Assembly (NCBI GenBank): GCA_002454165.1
Contig: DKIG01000047.1
Coordinates: 1 to 40,854 of the forward strand
Source of the DNA: Gammaproteobacteria bacterium UBA6724
Lineage (GTDB): Bacteria > Pseudomonadota > Gammaproteobacteria > Pseudomonadales > Azotimanducaceae
Direction: 5' to 3'
DNA: 40,854 nt
Positions 8,576 to 16,757 of the stretch are shown here, one piece after another (the first letter of the stretch is position 1; each line of letters begins with the position of its first letter). The notes under the pieces are model-generated. The model was not told the origin of the DNA. It was given only the letters and a program-made list of their open reading frames with translations, and ran no database searches. Both the position numbers and the translations under genes were made by a program.

Positions 8576-8643
8576 GCGCTTCTCAGTATGTTCTTTTCAG
8601 TATGCTCTTCTGAGCATGCCCTTCTAAATATGCCCTTCTAAAT
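8574..8643. repeat. 14-bp tandem array, 5 units, covering a start codon
   Basis: Exactly five contiguous 14-bp units with plus-strand consensus ATGCYCTTCTNARN. The last two (8616-8629 and 8630-8643) are identical. The first unit includes the sulfotransferase start codon. Read in the gene's direction, the units contain GAAGCGCAT, AAAGAACAT, GAAGAGCAT and GAAGGGCAT twice, i.e. repeated ribosome-site-plus-start-like segments. Confidence 0.92.
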
Positions 8644-8705
8644 ATAGTCACTAGCGTCTTGTTAATAAATGCCTGTCAAAGATCACCACCAGGATGCGGG
8701 GCCAG

Positions 8706-9545
8706 TCAAACCGCCATGGTGGCTTTGATAGCCGGATGATACTGATAATCCACAAGGGAAAAATCTGCCATCTCAAAATCATCAATAGATGCTTGTTGGC
8801 GGTCTTTAATATGCAATCTGGGCAGAGGCAGAGGCTCGCGCTGCAACTGCTCCTTAACCTGGTCCATCGCATCAAGATAGATATGAGCGTCCCCGATACT
8901 GTGTATAAACTCATCCGCTTCAAGGTTGGTGAGCCGGGCAACCAGGTGGAGTAGCAGGGAATAGGAAGCGATATTGAACGGCAAGCCCAGGAACATATCC
9001 GCGGACCGCTGGTACATGTGCAGTGACAGACGCCCGTGCGTCACATAGAACTGGAAGAAACTGTGGCAGGGCGGCAGAGCCACCCGGTCAGGACTTGCCT
9101 CGCTGGGATTCCAAGCATTGACGATGATGCGTCTTGAGTCAGGATCTTGCTGGATAAGATTTATTGCGTCCTGAAGTTGATCAATTTCTTGTCCGTCGGC
9201 ACCTTGCCAGTGCCGCCACTGGGTGCCGTAAATCCTGCCCATATCACCGTCATTTTCCCGCAGACCCAACCTGGCAAGATAATCCTGATAATTGGCATCC
9301 CAAATTTTGTTGTGTTGATAGATGGCTTTGAGGTCCTTGATGTTGCCAGAACCCGAAATAAACCACAGCAGTTCGGAGACCATGACCTTGAAGGCAAATT
9401 TCCTGGTGGTGACGGTGGGGAAGCCATCCACCATAGCGTATCGTGCACTAAGACCAAAAGCGGAAAGGACGCCTACGCCAGTTCTATCCTTTTTGGTGCG
9501 TCCCTTGTCCAGCACATGTTGAAGTTGGTTCAGATAGATTTGCAT
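8706..9545 (-). CDS. thyA: thymidylate synthase
   Basis: A 279-residue ThyA that methylates dUMP to dTMP with methylene-tetrahydrofolate. The catalytic Cys160 is in LPPCHSFFQFYV, and the dUMP-binding motif LHMYQRSADMFLGLPFNIAS follows. The protein ends in the near-invariant IKATMAV (usually IKAPVAV), so it is full length. Length is between the E. coli (264) and longer forms. The start is ATG 9545 with AGGA four bases upstream. It lies 64 bp downstream of nrdJb on the same strand, so it probably belongs to the nrdJ transcription unit and links deoxynucleotide reduction to dTMP synthesis. Confidence 0.97.
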   Translation of the reverse strand: MQIYLNQLQHVLDKGRTKKDRTGVGVLSAFGLSARYAMVDGFPTVTTRKFAFKVMVSELLWFISGSGNIKDLKAIYQHNKIWDANYQDYLARLGLRENDGDMGRIYGTQWRHWQGADGQEIDQLQDAINLIQQDPDSRRIIVNAWNPSEASPDRVALPPCHSFFQFYVTHGRLSLHMYQRSADMFLGLPFNIASYSLLLHLVARLTNLEADEFIHSIGDAHIYLDAMDQVKEQLQREPLPLPRLHIKDRQQASIDDFEMADFSLVDYQYHPAIKATMAV

Positions 9546-9559
9546 GGCTTCCTGTCATG

Positions 9560-9585
9560 GCGTTTGTGAATAGCGTTTGTGAAAG
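9560..9585. repeat. 13-bp tandem duplication upstream of thyA
   Basis: Units GCGTTTGTGAATA (9560-9572) and GCGTTTGTGAAAG (9573-9585) lie 15 bp upstream of the thyA start. In the gene's direction they contain CACAAACGC, the same core as the 12-bp array upstream of the carbamoyltransferase gene at 35449-35532. Confidence 0.75.
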
Positions 9586-9609
9586 GCGGTAACCGACTGC
9601 CATCCAGGA

Positions 9610-10320
9610 TTAGTTACATTTGCTGTCGCCGCAGGCAAGACAGGTCATGCAGCCGTCCAGCATCATCATGGCTGCGACATGACATTGCTGGCACAGTTTT
9701 GCCCCGGCAGGGTAACTATCCGTATCTTCTGATGCGTCATTTTTGCTGTTGGTTGAAGCGTCAAAACTTGCCCGTCTGCTTGCGAGCAACATTTTATGCT
9801 CTTGGCTCAGTTCTTCTTTTTTGATGAGACCTATCTTTTTCATGTGGGTTTCAAGAACATGGCCAATTTCCGCTACCAATGATGGCATAAACTGACGACT
9901 GCCTTTTTTGAAGTAGCCGCCTTGGGGATCAAAAACTTCCTTCAATTCCCTGATGAGAAATACACTGTCTCCACCCTTGCGGAAGACCGCCGATATGACC
10001 CGGGTCAAGGCGAGGATCCACTGGAACTGTTCCATGTTTTTGGAATTGATAAACACCTCAAAGGGATATTCCTGTTTGTGCTCAGTGCCATCGTTCAGCA
10101 GAATGTTGTTGATGGTGATGTACATGGCATGACTGGACATAGGCGTTTTTATTTTATAGGTGTAGCCCTTGAGTTCATCTGGTCGCGCAATCTCCTCGTG
10201 CATGACATCCATGACGGGTGCGGATTTCAGTAGCGGGGTGTTTTTTTGATTAGTGCCTGTGTCGCCTGAGGTGCTACGAACAGAGTAGCCGACGATTGCC
10301 TGATTTATTTTAAGGGTCAT
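9610..10320 (-). CDS. nrdJb: NrdJb, small TSCPD-domain subunit of class II ribonucleotide reductase
   Basis: A 236-residue protein matching the separately encoded C-terminal part of split adenosylcobalamin-dependent ribonucleotide reductases. A TSCPD-like domain occupies about residues 40-170. The C-terminus (about residues 205-236) carries a cysteine cluster, CQQCH then CMTCLACGDSKC, which in this family binds zinc and re-reduces the active-site disulfide of the large subunit. It lies 98 bp downstream of nrdJa, which lacks this tail, so the two must work together. Start ATG 10320 has AGGA close upstream. Confidence 0.9.
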   Translation of the reverse strand: MTLKINQAIVGYSVRSTSGDTGTNQKNTPLLKSAPVMDVMHEEIARPDELKGYTYKIKTPMSSHAMYITINNILLNDGTEHKQEYPFEVFINSKNMEQFQWILALTRVISAVFRKGGDSVFLIRELKEVFDPQGGYFKKGSRQFMPSLVAEIGHVLETHMKKIGLIKKEELSQEHKMLLASRRASFDASTNSKNDASEDTDSYPAGAKLCQQCHVAAMMMLDGCMTCLACGDSKCN

Positions 10321-10418
10321 ATTTCCTGTTTCCTCGGTACAAGTTTTGGTTGCTTTGTTTGTCTAGATGGCGCCCAGTTGCTTCTCGTGGCTATTCTCAT
10401 AGATAGGGAGGACGGCGT

Positions 10419-12575
10419 TCAGAATTTGCCGAGATTGCCTTCCTTTAGCCCTTCAAAAAGATTGGCGACAATATGCGTCTCGCCCTTGTATTCCACTGTT
10501 TCGCTACCTTTCGCCGTCACGGTTTGACCATCAGCCAGGACAAACTCGTAGATGGTATTTTCCAGATCTTCTTCCTTGACCAGCACGCCCTGATGCACCT
10601 CTGGATTGGCGCGGAAGGTAGTGCATCCCTTGAGCCCCTGTTGATAGGCGTAGAGATAAATATCCTGGAAGTCTTCATAGGGATAATTTTCCGGTACATT
10701 GGCAGTTTTGGAAATTGAGGAATCAATCCATTTTTGTGCGGCTGCCTGAATGTCCACATGCTGCATCGGCGTGATCTCATCTGCGGTCACGAAATAGTCT
10801 GGCAACATACTATCAGGGTCTTTTGAGTTAGGTTTGGCATCAGGATTGATCATTGAGCGATAGGCGAGGAACTCAAAGGAGCAGACATCTACCTTTTCCT
10901 TGGACATCTTGCCTTCACGAATCACATTGCGTGAGTAAAGGTGCCCAAAACTTGGTTCAATGCCGTTGCTGGCGTTGTTCGCCAATGACAGACTAATGGT
11001 ACCGGTCGGGGCGATGGAAGAGTGATGGGTAAAGCGGCAGCCTTTTTCTGTCAGGTCAGCGATCAGTTGCGGATCTTCTGTTGCGATCTTCTGCATGTAA
11101 TGTGAATATTTTGCATGTAGTACCCTGCCCTTGACACTGTCACCTGCCTGATAGCCATCCTCTGCCATCTCGGGCCTGAGACGGAGCATTTCTCCCGTAA
11201 CCTCAAAGTCCTCTTCCATGATGGTAGCGGCACCCTTCTCCTCAGCCAGTTCAAGTCCGACGCGCCAGCCCGTCAGTGCGAGTAGGCGTGTCACCTCTTC
11301 GGTGAAGGCGATTGATTGTTTGTCACCATAACTCATGCCGAGCATGGTGATGCTGGAGCCGAGCCCCAGATAACCCATTCCGTGCCGCCGTTTGCGCTCA
11401 ATTTCCATTTTCTGTCTGGGAAGGGGCAGACCATTGATTTCGACGACATTGTCAAGCATACGAGTAAAGATGGCGACGACATCACTGAAGGTCTGCCAGT
11501 CAAAACTGGCTTCATTGCCAAAAGGCTGCTCCACAAATCGGCATAGGTTGACCGAGCCCAGGAGGCAACTTCCGTAGGGCGGCAAGGGTTGCTCACCGCA
11601 GGGATTGGTCGCCCGGATGTCTTCACAAAACCAGTTGTTGTTCATCTCATTGACCTTGTCAATAAGGATGAACCCCGGTTCTGCAAAGTCGTAGGTGGAC
11701 TGCATTATCAGGTCCCAGAGTTCACGCGCATCAATGGTTTTGGTGATGCGGCAGGCAATCAGCCCAGAGTCATTGATTACATAGCCTTTTTTGGTGGGGA
11801 AGACCCGCCAGAGCACCTGGCTTTCGTCCGAGAGATCAACCGGGTCAAATGCCTGTTCGGATGCGGTGATGGGGAAACTAAGCAGCCAGTCTGTTTTGTT
11901 GATGACGGCTTCCATAAATTCTTTGGTGATCAGCAGGGACAGATTGAATTGACGCAGCCGACCATCCTCCCGTTTGGCTTTGATGAAATCCATGACATCA
12001 GGATGACCGACTTCAAAAGTCGCCATCTGCGCGCCTCTCCTACCTCCAGCGGAGGACACGGTGAAACAGGTTCTGTCATAAATATCCATAAAGGACAGGG
12101 GCCCGGAGGTGTAGGCACCCGCACCGGTAACATAGGCACCTTTGGGGCGCAGGGTGGAGAACTCGTAGCCGATACCGCAACCTGCCTTGAGCGTCAGGCC
12201 TGCTTCAAGGTTCTTCTTGAGTATATCCTCCATTGAGTCGTTGATCGTCCCGGATACGGTGCAGTTGATGGTGGAGGTAGCCGGTTTTTGTTCCCTGGCA
12301 CCGGCGTTGGAAATGATCCTGCCTGCTGGTATTGCACCGTTGCGGAGTGCCCAGAGAAACTTCCCATACCAGTGTTCCTGGACCTCAGGTGCTTCAACAC
12401 TTGACAGGGTTTTAGCGACCCGTTGATAGGTGTCGTCTATATTTTGATCAATCTTTTCGCCTTTTTTGTTCTTAAGGCAGTACTTGGTATCCCATATCTG
12501 CAAGGACGTTTCCTGCAGTTTGATGTTGTTGACGGTTGATGGGATGGCGGTGAGTTTCGGTTTCGTGGCATCCAT
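10419..12575 (-). CDS. nrdJa: NrdJa, adenosylcobalamin-dependent (class II) ribonucleotide reductase
   Basis: A 718-residue catalytic subunit that makes deoxyribonucleotides using a B12-derived radical. The active-site loop NPCGEQPLPPYGSC (Cys326 by my count) and the substrate region LKAGCGIGYEFSTLRPKG and SSAGGRRGAQMATF are clear. As in Pseudomonas, the redox/zinc C-terminal domain is a separate gene (nrdJb) directly downstream. It has no N-terminal ATP cone, so overall-activity control is not expected here. Start ATG 12575 has AGGGA at good spacing. Two NrdR-like boxes lie about 115-165 bp upstream, suggesting nucleotide-responsive repression. Confidence 0.96.
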   Translation of the reverse strand: MDATKPKLTAIPSTVNNIKLQETSLQIWDTKYCLKNKKGEKIDQNIDDTYQRVAKTLSSVEAPEVQEHWYGKFLWALRNGAIPAGRIISNAGAREQKPATSTINCTVSGTINDSMEDILKKNLEAGLTLKAGCGIGYEFSTLRPKGAYVTGAGAYTSGPLSFMDIYDRTCFTVSSAGGRRGAQMATFEVGHPDVMDFIKAKREDGRLRQFNLSLLITKEFMEAVINKTDWLLSFPITASEQAFDPVDLSDESQVLWRVFPTKKGYVINDSGLIACRITKTIDARELWDLIMQSTYDFAEPGFILIDKVNEMNNNWFCEDIRATNPCGEQPLPPYGSCLLGSVNLCRFVEQPFGNEASFDWQTFSDVVAIFTRMLDNVVEINGLPLPRQKMEIERKRRHGMGYLGLGSSITMLGMSYGDKQSIAFTEEVTRLLALTGWRVGLELAEEKGAATIMEEDFEVTGEMLRLRPEMAEDGYQAGDSVKGRVLHAKYSHYMQKIATEDPQLIADLTEKGCRFTHHSSIAPTGTISLSLANNASNGIEPSFGHLYSRNVIREGKMSKEKVDVCSFEFLAYRSMINPDAKPNSKDPDSMLPDYFVTADEITPMQHVDIQAAAQKWIDSSISKTANVPENYPYEDFQDIYLYAYQQGLKGCTTFRANPEVHQGVLVKEEDLENTIYEFVLADGQTVTAKGSETVEYKGETHIVANLFEGLKEGNLGKF

Positions 12576-12690
12576 AGAAGTCCCTGATTGATCCTGTTGT
12601 TGTTATCACTCTTGTAGGGTTGACACTATTTAGGTACAGAATGTTTCTGGTTTGTACGACTCATGCCCGATAAGCTACAATTCAGAGCAA

Positions 12691-12706
12691 TAGCTACATA
12701 TTGTGC
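12691..12706. promoter_or_regulatory. NrdR box (distal or proximal member of a pair)
   Basis: TAGCTACATATTGTGC matches the right half and centre of the NrdR consensus (ACACWATATATTGTGT-like). Its centre is exactly 32 bp from the second box at 12723-12738. Paired boxes about three helical turns apart are the known NrdR arrangement. The left half is degenerate. Confidence 0.65.
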
Positions 12707-12722
12707 CTCAATAGCTTCGCAA

Positions 12723-12738
12723 ACACAACATATTGTGA
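12723..12738. promoter_or_regulatory. NrdR box, near-perfect palindrome
   Basis: ACACAACATATTGTGA is close to a perfect 16-bp palindrome and fits the NrdR box. It lies upstream of nrdJa (minus strand) in the 341-bp gap before the divergent acyl-CoA synthetase gene. Apart from the two boxes I see no gene in that gap; a clear -35/-10 pair could not be assigned. Confidence 0.75.
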
Positions 12739-12916
12739 CTAACAGCCATATCATAGATAGGAAAAATAGTGCCAGATGCGTCAGAAAGCCGCTGTGCCGC
12801 CGCCCAGACAGGTCGTAAAACCCTATCCTTGAAGGGTTGAACCTGCACACTCACTTGAGTTTTCGGCATCAAATCGGCATCTTGTCCGCTGGTTTGCCTT
12901 CAGGAGGAGACAGCAG

Positions 12917-14449
12917 GTGCACTTCAGCGAGATAACAACAAGGCCCGACAAGCCTGCCTGCATCATGGCGGGGTCAGGGCAGAGGCTGAGTTTTAGAGAA
13001 CTAGATCAGGTGTCCATCCAGGCATCGCAACTCTTCCGTCATCTCGGTCTTGGCAGGGGCGATCACCTTGCCATTCTGATGGAGAATCATCCTGCCTACC
13101 TGCAAATATGCTTCGCCGCTCAACGTTCTGGCATCTATTTCACTACGATTTCCCACCAACTTCAGGTGGATGAAGTTGAATATATCCTGAAGGATTGTCA
13201 GGCGAAACTCTTCATCACTTCTAAGGCGCAACAGGCCGTCGCAGGGATATTACAGCCAAGACTCGGCGAGGGGGTCAGGGCATTTATGCTGGACGGTGTT
13301 ATCAAAGGTTATGACGCTTTTGAAGCAGCTATCAACATCATGCCGCGGGAGAGGATTGCCGATGAATCCATGGGTATGCCGATGCTGTATTCATCAGGCA
13401 CTACTGGCCGACCCAAGGGCATCCTCAAATCACTGCCTGAGGAAGCATTCGGTGAGAATATCCGTTTTGCATCTTTCCAACTCCTTTATGGCGTGACCGA
13501 GGATAGTATCTATCTGTGTCCCGCACCCCTGTACCATGCGGCACCGTTGAATTTCACCCTGACTTTTATGGCTGCCGGTATTACCTGCGTTGTGATGGAA
13601 CACTTTGAGGCGGAAGCCGCATTACGGGCGATAGAAACCTATAACATCACGCATAGCCAATGGGTGCCTACCATGTTTATCAGGATGCTCAAACTGGATG
13701 AGGAGGTGCGTCTTCAATATGACATGAGTAGCCTGGAGTGTGCGATCCATGCAGCGGCTCCCTGCCCGGTACCCATAAAGGAGCAGATGATTGATTGGTG
13801 GGGACCCGTGATCTTTGAGTATTACGCGGGTAGCGAAGGTAATGGATTTGTCGCTATTAACACTGAAGAGTGGCTCACCCACAAGGGCTCAGTGGGGCGT
13901 CCGCTCAATGTGCAACTGCATATCCTTGATGATGAGGGTGAGGAGGTCAAAACCGGCGAAACGGGTACTATCTATTTCAGCGGCGGCGATGAGTTTGAGT
14001 ATTTTAACGATCCCGAGAAGACCAAAGAGTCGCGTCATCCCGCTGGCTGGACCACCCTGGGAGATCTGGGTTATGTTGATGCGGAAGGTTATCTGTACCT
14101 GACGGACAGGAAGAGTTACATGATTATCTCTGGCGGGGTGAATATCTATCCCCAGGAGGCAGAGAACCTGTTGGTCACCCATCCTGGGGTCATGGATGTA
14201 GCGGTCTTTGGTATTCCCAATGAAGATTTTGGCGAGGAAGTAAAAGCAGTGGTGCAACCTAAAGACTGGGCAGAATCTGGTCCGGCTCTGGCTACGGAAC
14301 TCATCGGATTTTGTCGGCGTCACCTGGCGCACATTAAATGCCCGCGGTCAGTGGATTTTGTACGGGAACTGCCGCGGCACCAGACTGGCAAACTGTACAA
14401 ACGTCTTTTGAAGGACAGTTACTGGGAGGGTCACAAGCACCTGGGCTAG
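12917..14449 (+). CDS. AMP-forming acyl-CoA synthetase (FadD-like)
   Basis: A 510-residue ANL-superfamily ligase that activates a carboxylic acid as its adenylate and then its CoA thioester. Visible motifs: the P-loop YSSGTTGRPKG (about residues 158-168), the aromatic/substrate motif YYAGSEGNG, the hinge region GDLGYVDAEGYLYLTDRKS, and the C-terminal catalytic Lys in PRHQTGKLYKR. Start is GTG 12917, with a strong AGGAGGA at 12902-12908. The substrate range is uncertain: a medium/long-chain fatty acid or an aromatic acid are both possible. It is divergent from nrdJa and followed closely by a convergent PPOX-fold gene. Confidence 0.93.
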   Translation: MHFSEITTRPDKPACIMAGSGQRLSFRELDQVSIQASQLFRHLGLGRGDHLAILMENHPAYLQICFAAQRSGIYFTTISHQLQVDEVEYILKDCQAKLFITSKAQQAVAGILQPRLGEGVRAFMLDGVIKGYDAFEAAINIMPRERIADESMGMPMLYSSGTTGRPKGILKSLPEEAFGENIRFASFQLLYGVTEDSIYLCPAPLYHAAPLNFTLTFMAAGITCVVMEHFEAEAALRAIETYNITHSQWVPTMFIRMLKLDEEVRLQYDMSSLECAIHAAAPCPVPIKEQMIDWWGPVIFEYYAGSEGNGFVAINTEEWLTHKGSVGRPLNVQLHILDDEGEEVKTGETGTIYFSGGDEFEYFNDPEKTKESRHPAGWTTLGDLGYVDAEGYLYLTDRKSYMIISGGVNIYPQEAENLLVTHPGVMDVAVFGIPNEDFGEEVKAVVQPKDWAESGPALATELIGFCRRHLAHIKCPRSVDFVRELPRHQTGKLYKRLLKDSYWEGHKHLG

Positions 14450-14470
14450 GTAGCCATGAATATTTGTTGA

Positions 14471-14956
14471 CTAATAAACCCCACCTAGTTTGGCATGATC
14501 CCAGGTGATGATCTTGTCCGGGGTAAACTTCATCCCGATTCGCTTCGCGGCGGTATTCAACATTCCTGCCTTGATTTTCTCGCTGGCATTCTCCTCCAGG
14601 TCGCCACGCTGCACTGAAATTTTGAGCAGGATATCCCGGATGGCTTCCAACTCCTCAATCCACTCCACTTCCGTATAGACAAGGATGCCCCTGAGTGTCT
14701 GATAGATATCGCCTGATTCCACTAGCAGAGAGACTCGCGGATCCCGCCGGAGGTTGTTAATTTTCTGGCTCTTGCGAAAGCTGGTCATATACACCTGATT
14801 GTCATCATCCACTGCATACCACATGGGCATAGGATGCGGAAAACCCTGAGCACCATTGGATACCAGAATCATGGTGCGTGATGCGCGCAGAAAGCGAGTC
14901 ACTTCTTCTGGCGTCATACGAATTTGATCGCGTTTAGACATGATGGTGTTTCCCAT
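14471..14956 (-). CDS. pyridoxamine 5'-phosphate oxidase-fold (PPOX) protein
   Basis: A split-barrel flavin/F420-binding-type protein (161 residues from ATG 14956). The typical start of the fold is visible: VTRFLRASRTMILVSNGAQG, then PMPMWYAVDDDNQVYMTSF and KSQKINNLRRDPRVSLLVE. The second ATG (14941, MSKRDQ) is a plausible alternative start, with GGGA upstream, and would give 156 residues. The cofactor (FMN or F420) and substrate cannot be told. It is convergent with the acyl-CoA synthetase gene and downstream of the spermidine-synthase-like pair. Confidence 0.85.
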   Translation of the reverse strand: MGNTIMSKRDQIRMTPEEVTRFLRASRTMILVSNGAQGFPHPMPMWYAVDDDNQVYMTSFRKSQKINNLRRDPRVSLLVESGDIYQTLRGILVYTEVEWIEELEAIRDILLKISVQRGDLEENASEKIKAGMLNTAAKRIGMKFTPDKIITWDHAKLGGVY

Positions 14957-14983
14957 GAATGCATCTGTATCTCTAGTTTGATG

Positions 14984-15955
14984 CTATTTAACGGTGCTAC
15001 CTTGCAGTTGATTGACCGGAGCAAATTGATCCGTCAGAGGCCGTACCGATTGATCCCAGTCCTTGCCTCGGCGCAGATACCTGGGGAAACTTTCTATCTT
15101 GACGGCATAGTCCGCTAGATTGGGGGCGAGCAATTTTGCATGTCGCGCCATGGTCTCGTTATCAGGCAGCCCCTGTGCGGTTGCCACGATAACACGGTTG
15201 TTGCTACCAGGTAGTTTGAAGTTGAGGAAGTCGCCGAACACAGCCTGGTAGGTCACCGATTCATGATCGTACAGAGCACTTGTAGAGAAGGTGTTCGCCA
15301 GGACAACGCCGCCCGGTGCCAGTAGTGCCTTGATGTCCTGCAGGAATTCTTTGGTCATTAAATGCGCGGGAATATAGTCGCCGGTAAAGGCATCCAGAAT
15401 GATCAAGTCGTACTTTTGCGCTTCAATCTGCTGCTGTAACAGGCGTCGCCGAACAAATACCCTGCCATCTTGAATATGGACCTGGGCGCCGGGTGCCGGT
15501 TTGAAGTTGAAATAATTCCGGGCAACCCGCAGAACTGCTGGGTCAAGTTCTACGATATCCATACGCAGATCCGGGAAGAGCCTGGCGAGAAGGGTAGAGA
15601 TGGTGCCGCCGCCCAGCCCGATCATCAGCATCCGCTCAGGGTCGGGATTGATCAACAGACCGACGAGAGACATTTTGACATACTTGAAGACGAGCTTTTT
15701 CTCATCCTTCATGTTGATGCAGGTCTGGCGTTTGTCCCCGCTTTTACCAGAGAAGGCAAGACAACGTTGCTGCCGATGTTGAGTGACGACTATGTTTTGG
15801 TAAAGCGATTTTTCCCGATGTAGCACCCGTTTGGCGGACGCAGGTTGGGTGCTGATACATAAACATATTGACAGGGAAAAGCTGAGCAGTCTGATACCAG
15901 GTATTTTTACCCCCAGCAGATTGATGTCGCGGCGCTCAATTGCCGGCTCAGGCAT
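14984..15955 (-). CDS. spermidine synthase-like methyltransferase-fold protein
   Basis: A 323-residue protein with a hydrophobic N-terminal segment (about residues 20-37, a signal anchor) followed by a spermidine synthase-type Rossmann domain. The SAM/dcSAM motif is MIGLGGGTISTLLARLFP, then DIVELDPAVLRVAR, and the catalytic-loop region DLIILDAFTGDYIP. It overlaps the upstream membrane-protein gene by 8 bases, and the pair equals the two halves of the fused membrane/spermidine-synthase proteins common in bacteria. Whether it makes a polyamine is uncertain; many such fusions have unknown substrates. Confidence 0.85.
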   Translation of the reverse strand: MPEPAIERRDINLLGVKIPGIRLLSFSLSICLCISTQPASAKRVLHREKSLYQNIVVTQHRQQRCLAFSGKSGDKRQTCINMKDEKKLVFKYVKMSLVGLLINPDPERMLMIGLGGGTISTLLARLFPDLRMDIVELDPAVLRVARNYFNFKPAPGAQVHIQDGRVFVRRRLLQQQIEAQKYDLIILDAFTGDYIPAHLMTKEFLQDIKALLAPGGVVLANTFSTSALYDHESVTYQAVFGDFLNFKLPGSNNRVIVATAQGLPDNETMARHAKLLAPNLADYAVKIESFPRYLRRGKDWDQSVRPLTDQFAPVNQLQGSTVK

Positions 15956-16757
15956 GGTCCTGCTGTATTGACCTGTTTGCGCTGAACGCTAGTAGGAAGC
16001 AGAGTAGCAACAGCCCTACCAAGGTCGTCATAATCTGGTTAATCTCAAACCACAGCACGAGGTAAAACGAGGTGAGCAGGGTACCGATGGCGCTACCCAG
16101 GGTGGAAACGAAGAAGAGACCCCCGGCGACCTTGCCACTGTAGGTGACATTTTCGACCAGCAGCCGGACCGAGTAGGGCGCTATCATGCCGAGAATAGCG
16201 GTCGGGATGAAGAACAAAGAAGTGGCGGCGAGCAGTGATCCGTAGCGGGGGTCATCAACATACAGGAATATCCAAGCCATCATCAGCTCTCCGTGATAGA
16301 TGATGGGCAGGGTGGTGATGGCAGCAACGAGAAAGAAGATACCATAGCGTCCCAAACTGGGAGACAGGAGTGATAGCTGCCCACCGACGAGATAACCCGT
16401 TGACAGGGCCACCATGAAGACTGTGATAATACTGCCCCAGACAAAAATGCTGCTACCGAACCAGGGCGCGAGGATTCGTCCCCCAAGCAGTTCAATAGAC
16501 ATGATGATAAAGCCGCCGGTAAATGCCAGCAGATATATCGTCCAATGGGTCAGTGTCTGGTGCGGCGGCACCAAAGCGGGGCTGGGTTCCTGGGCATGCA
16601 ATTGAGTAGTACCTGAGATTCTGATTGGGTTGTTAGTATATCCGAAGTCGGGCGCGTGGTTGAATTGCCCGCCACCAGATTGAGTGCGAAAGGAGTAGGA
16701 TGTGATTTTCCCGATGAGACACACCCGCTTATAAATAGCCAGTGAATAACCAACCAA
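15948..16757 (-). CDS. polytopic membrane half of a fused-type spermidine synthase
   Basis: The frame gives up to 269 residues. From about residue 72 on there are around six membrane segments, starting TIYLLAFTGGFIIMSIELLGGRILAPWFGSS; ELxGxRxLAPxFGSS is the hallmark of the membrane domain of spermidine-synthase-like fusions. The start is uncertain: the frame opens at TTG 16757, overlapping the divergent selD-fusion start, and the first ~70 residues look unlike the family. A start at an internal GTG or TTG about 30-70 codons later is likely. It is translationally coupled (8-base overlap) to the soluble half downstream. Confidence 0.75.
   Translation of the reverse strand: MVGYSLAIYKRVCLIGKITSYSFRTQSGGGQFNHAPDFGYTNNPIRISGTTQLHAQEPSPALVPPHQTLTHWTIYLLAFTGGFIIMSIELLGGRILAPWFGSSIFVWGSIITVFMVALSTGYLVGGQLSLLSPSLGRYGIFFLVAAITTLPIIYHGELMMAWIFLYVDDPRYGSLLAATSLFFIPTAILGMIAPYSVRLLVENVTYSGKVAGGLFFVSTLGSAIGTLLTSFYLVLWFEINQIMTTLVGLLLLCFLLAFSANRSIQQDHA

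Noticed and set aside
12626..12850. A 74-residue minus-strand open frame in the nrdJa upstream region
   Set aside because: It covers the NrdR boxes and promoter region, shows no family similarity and has no convincing ribosome site.
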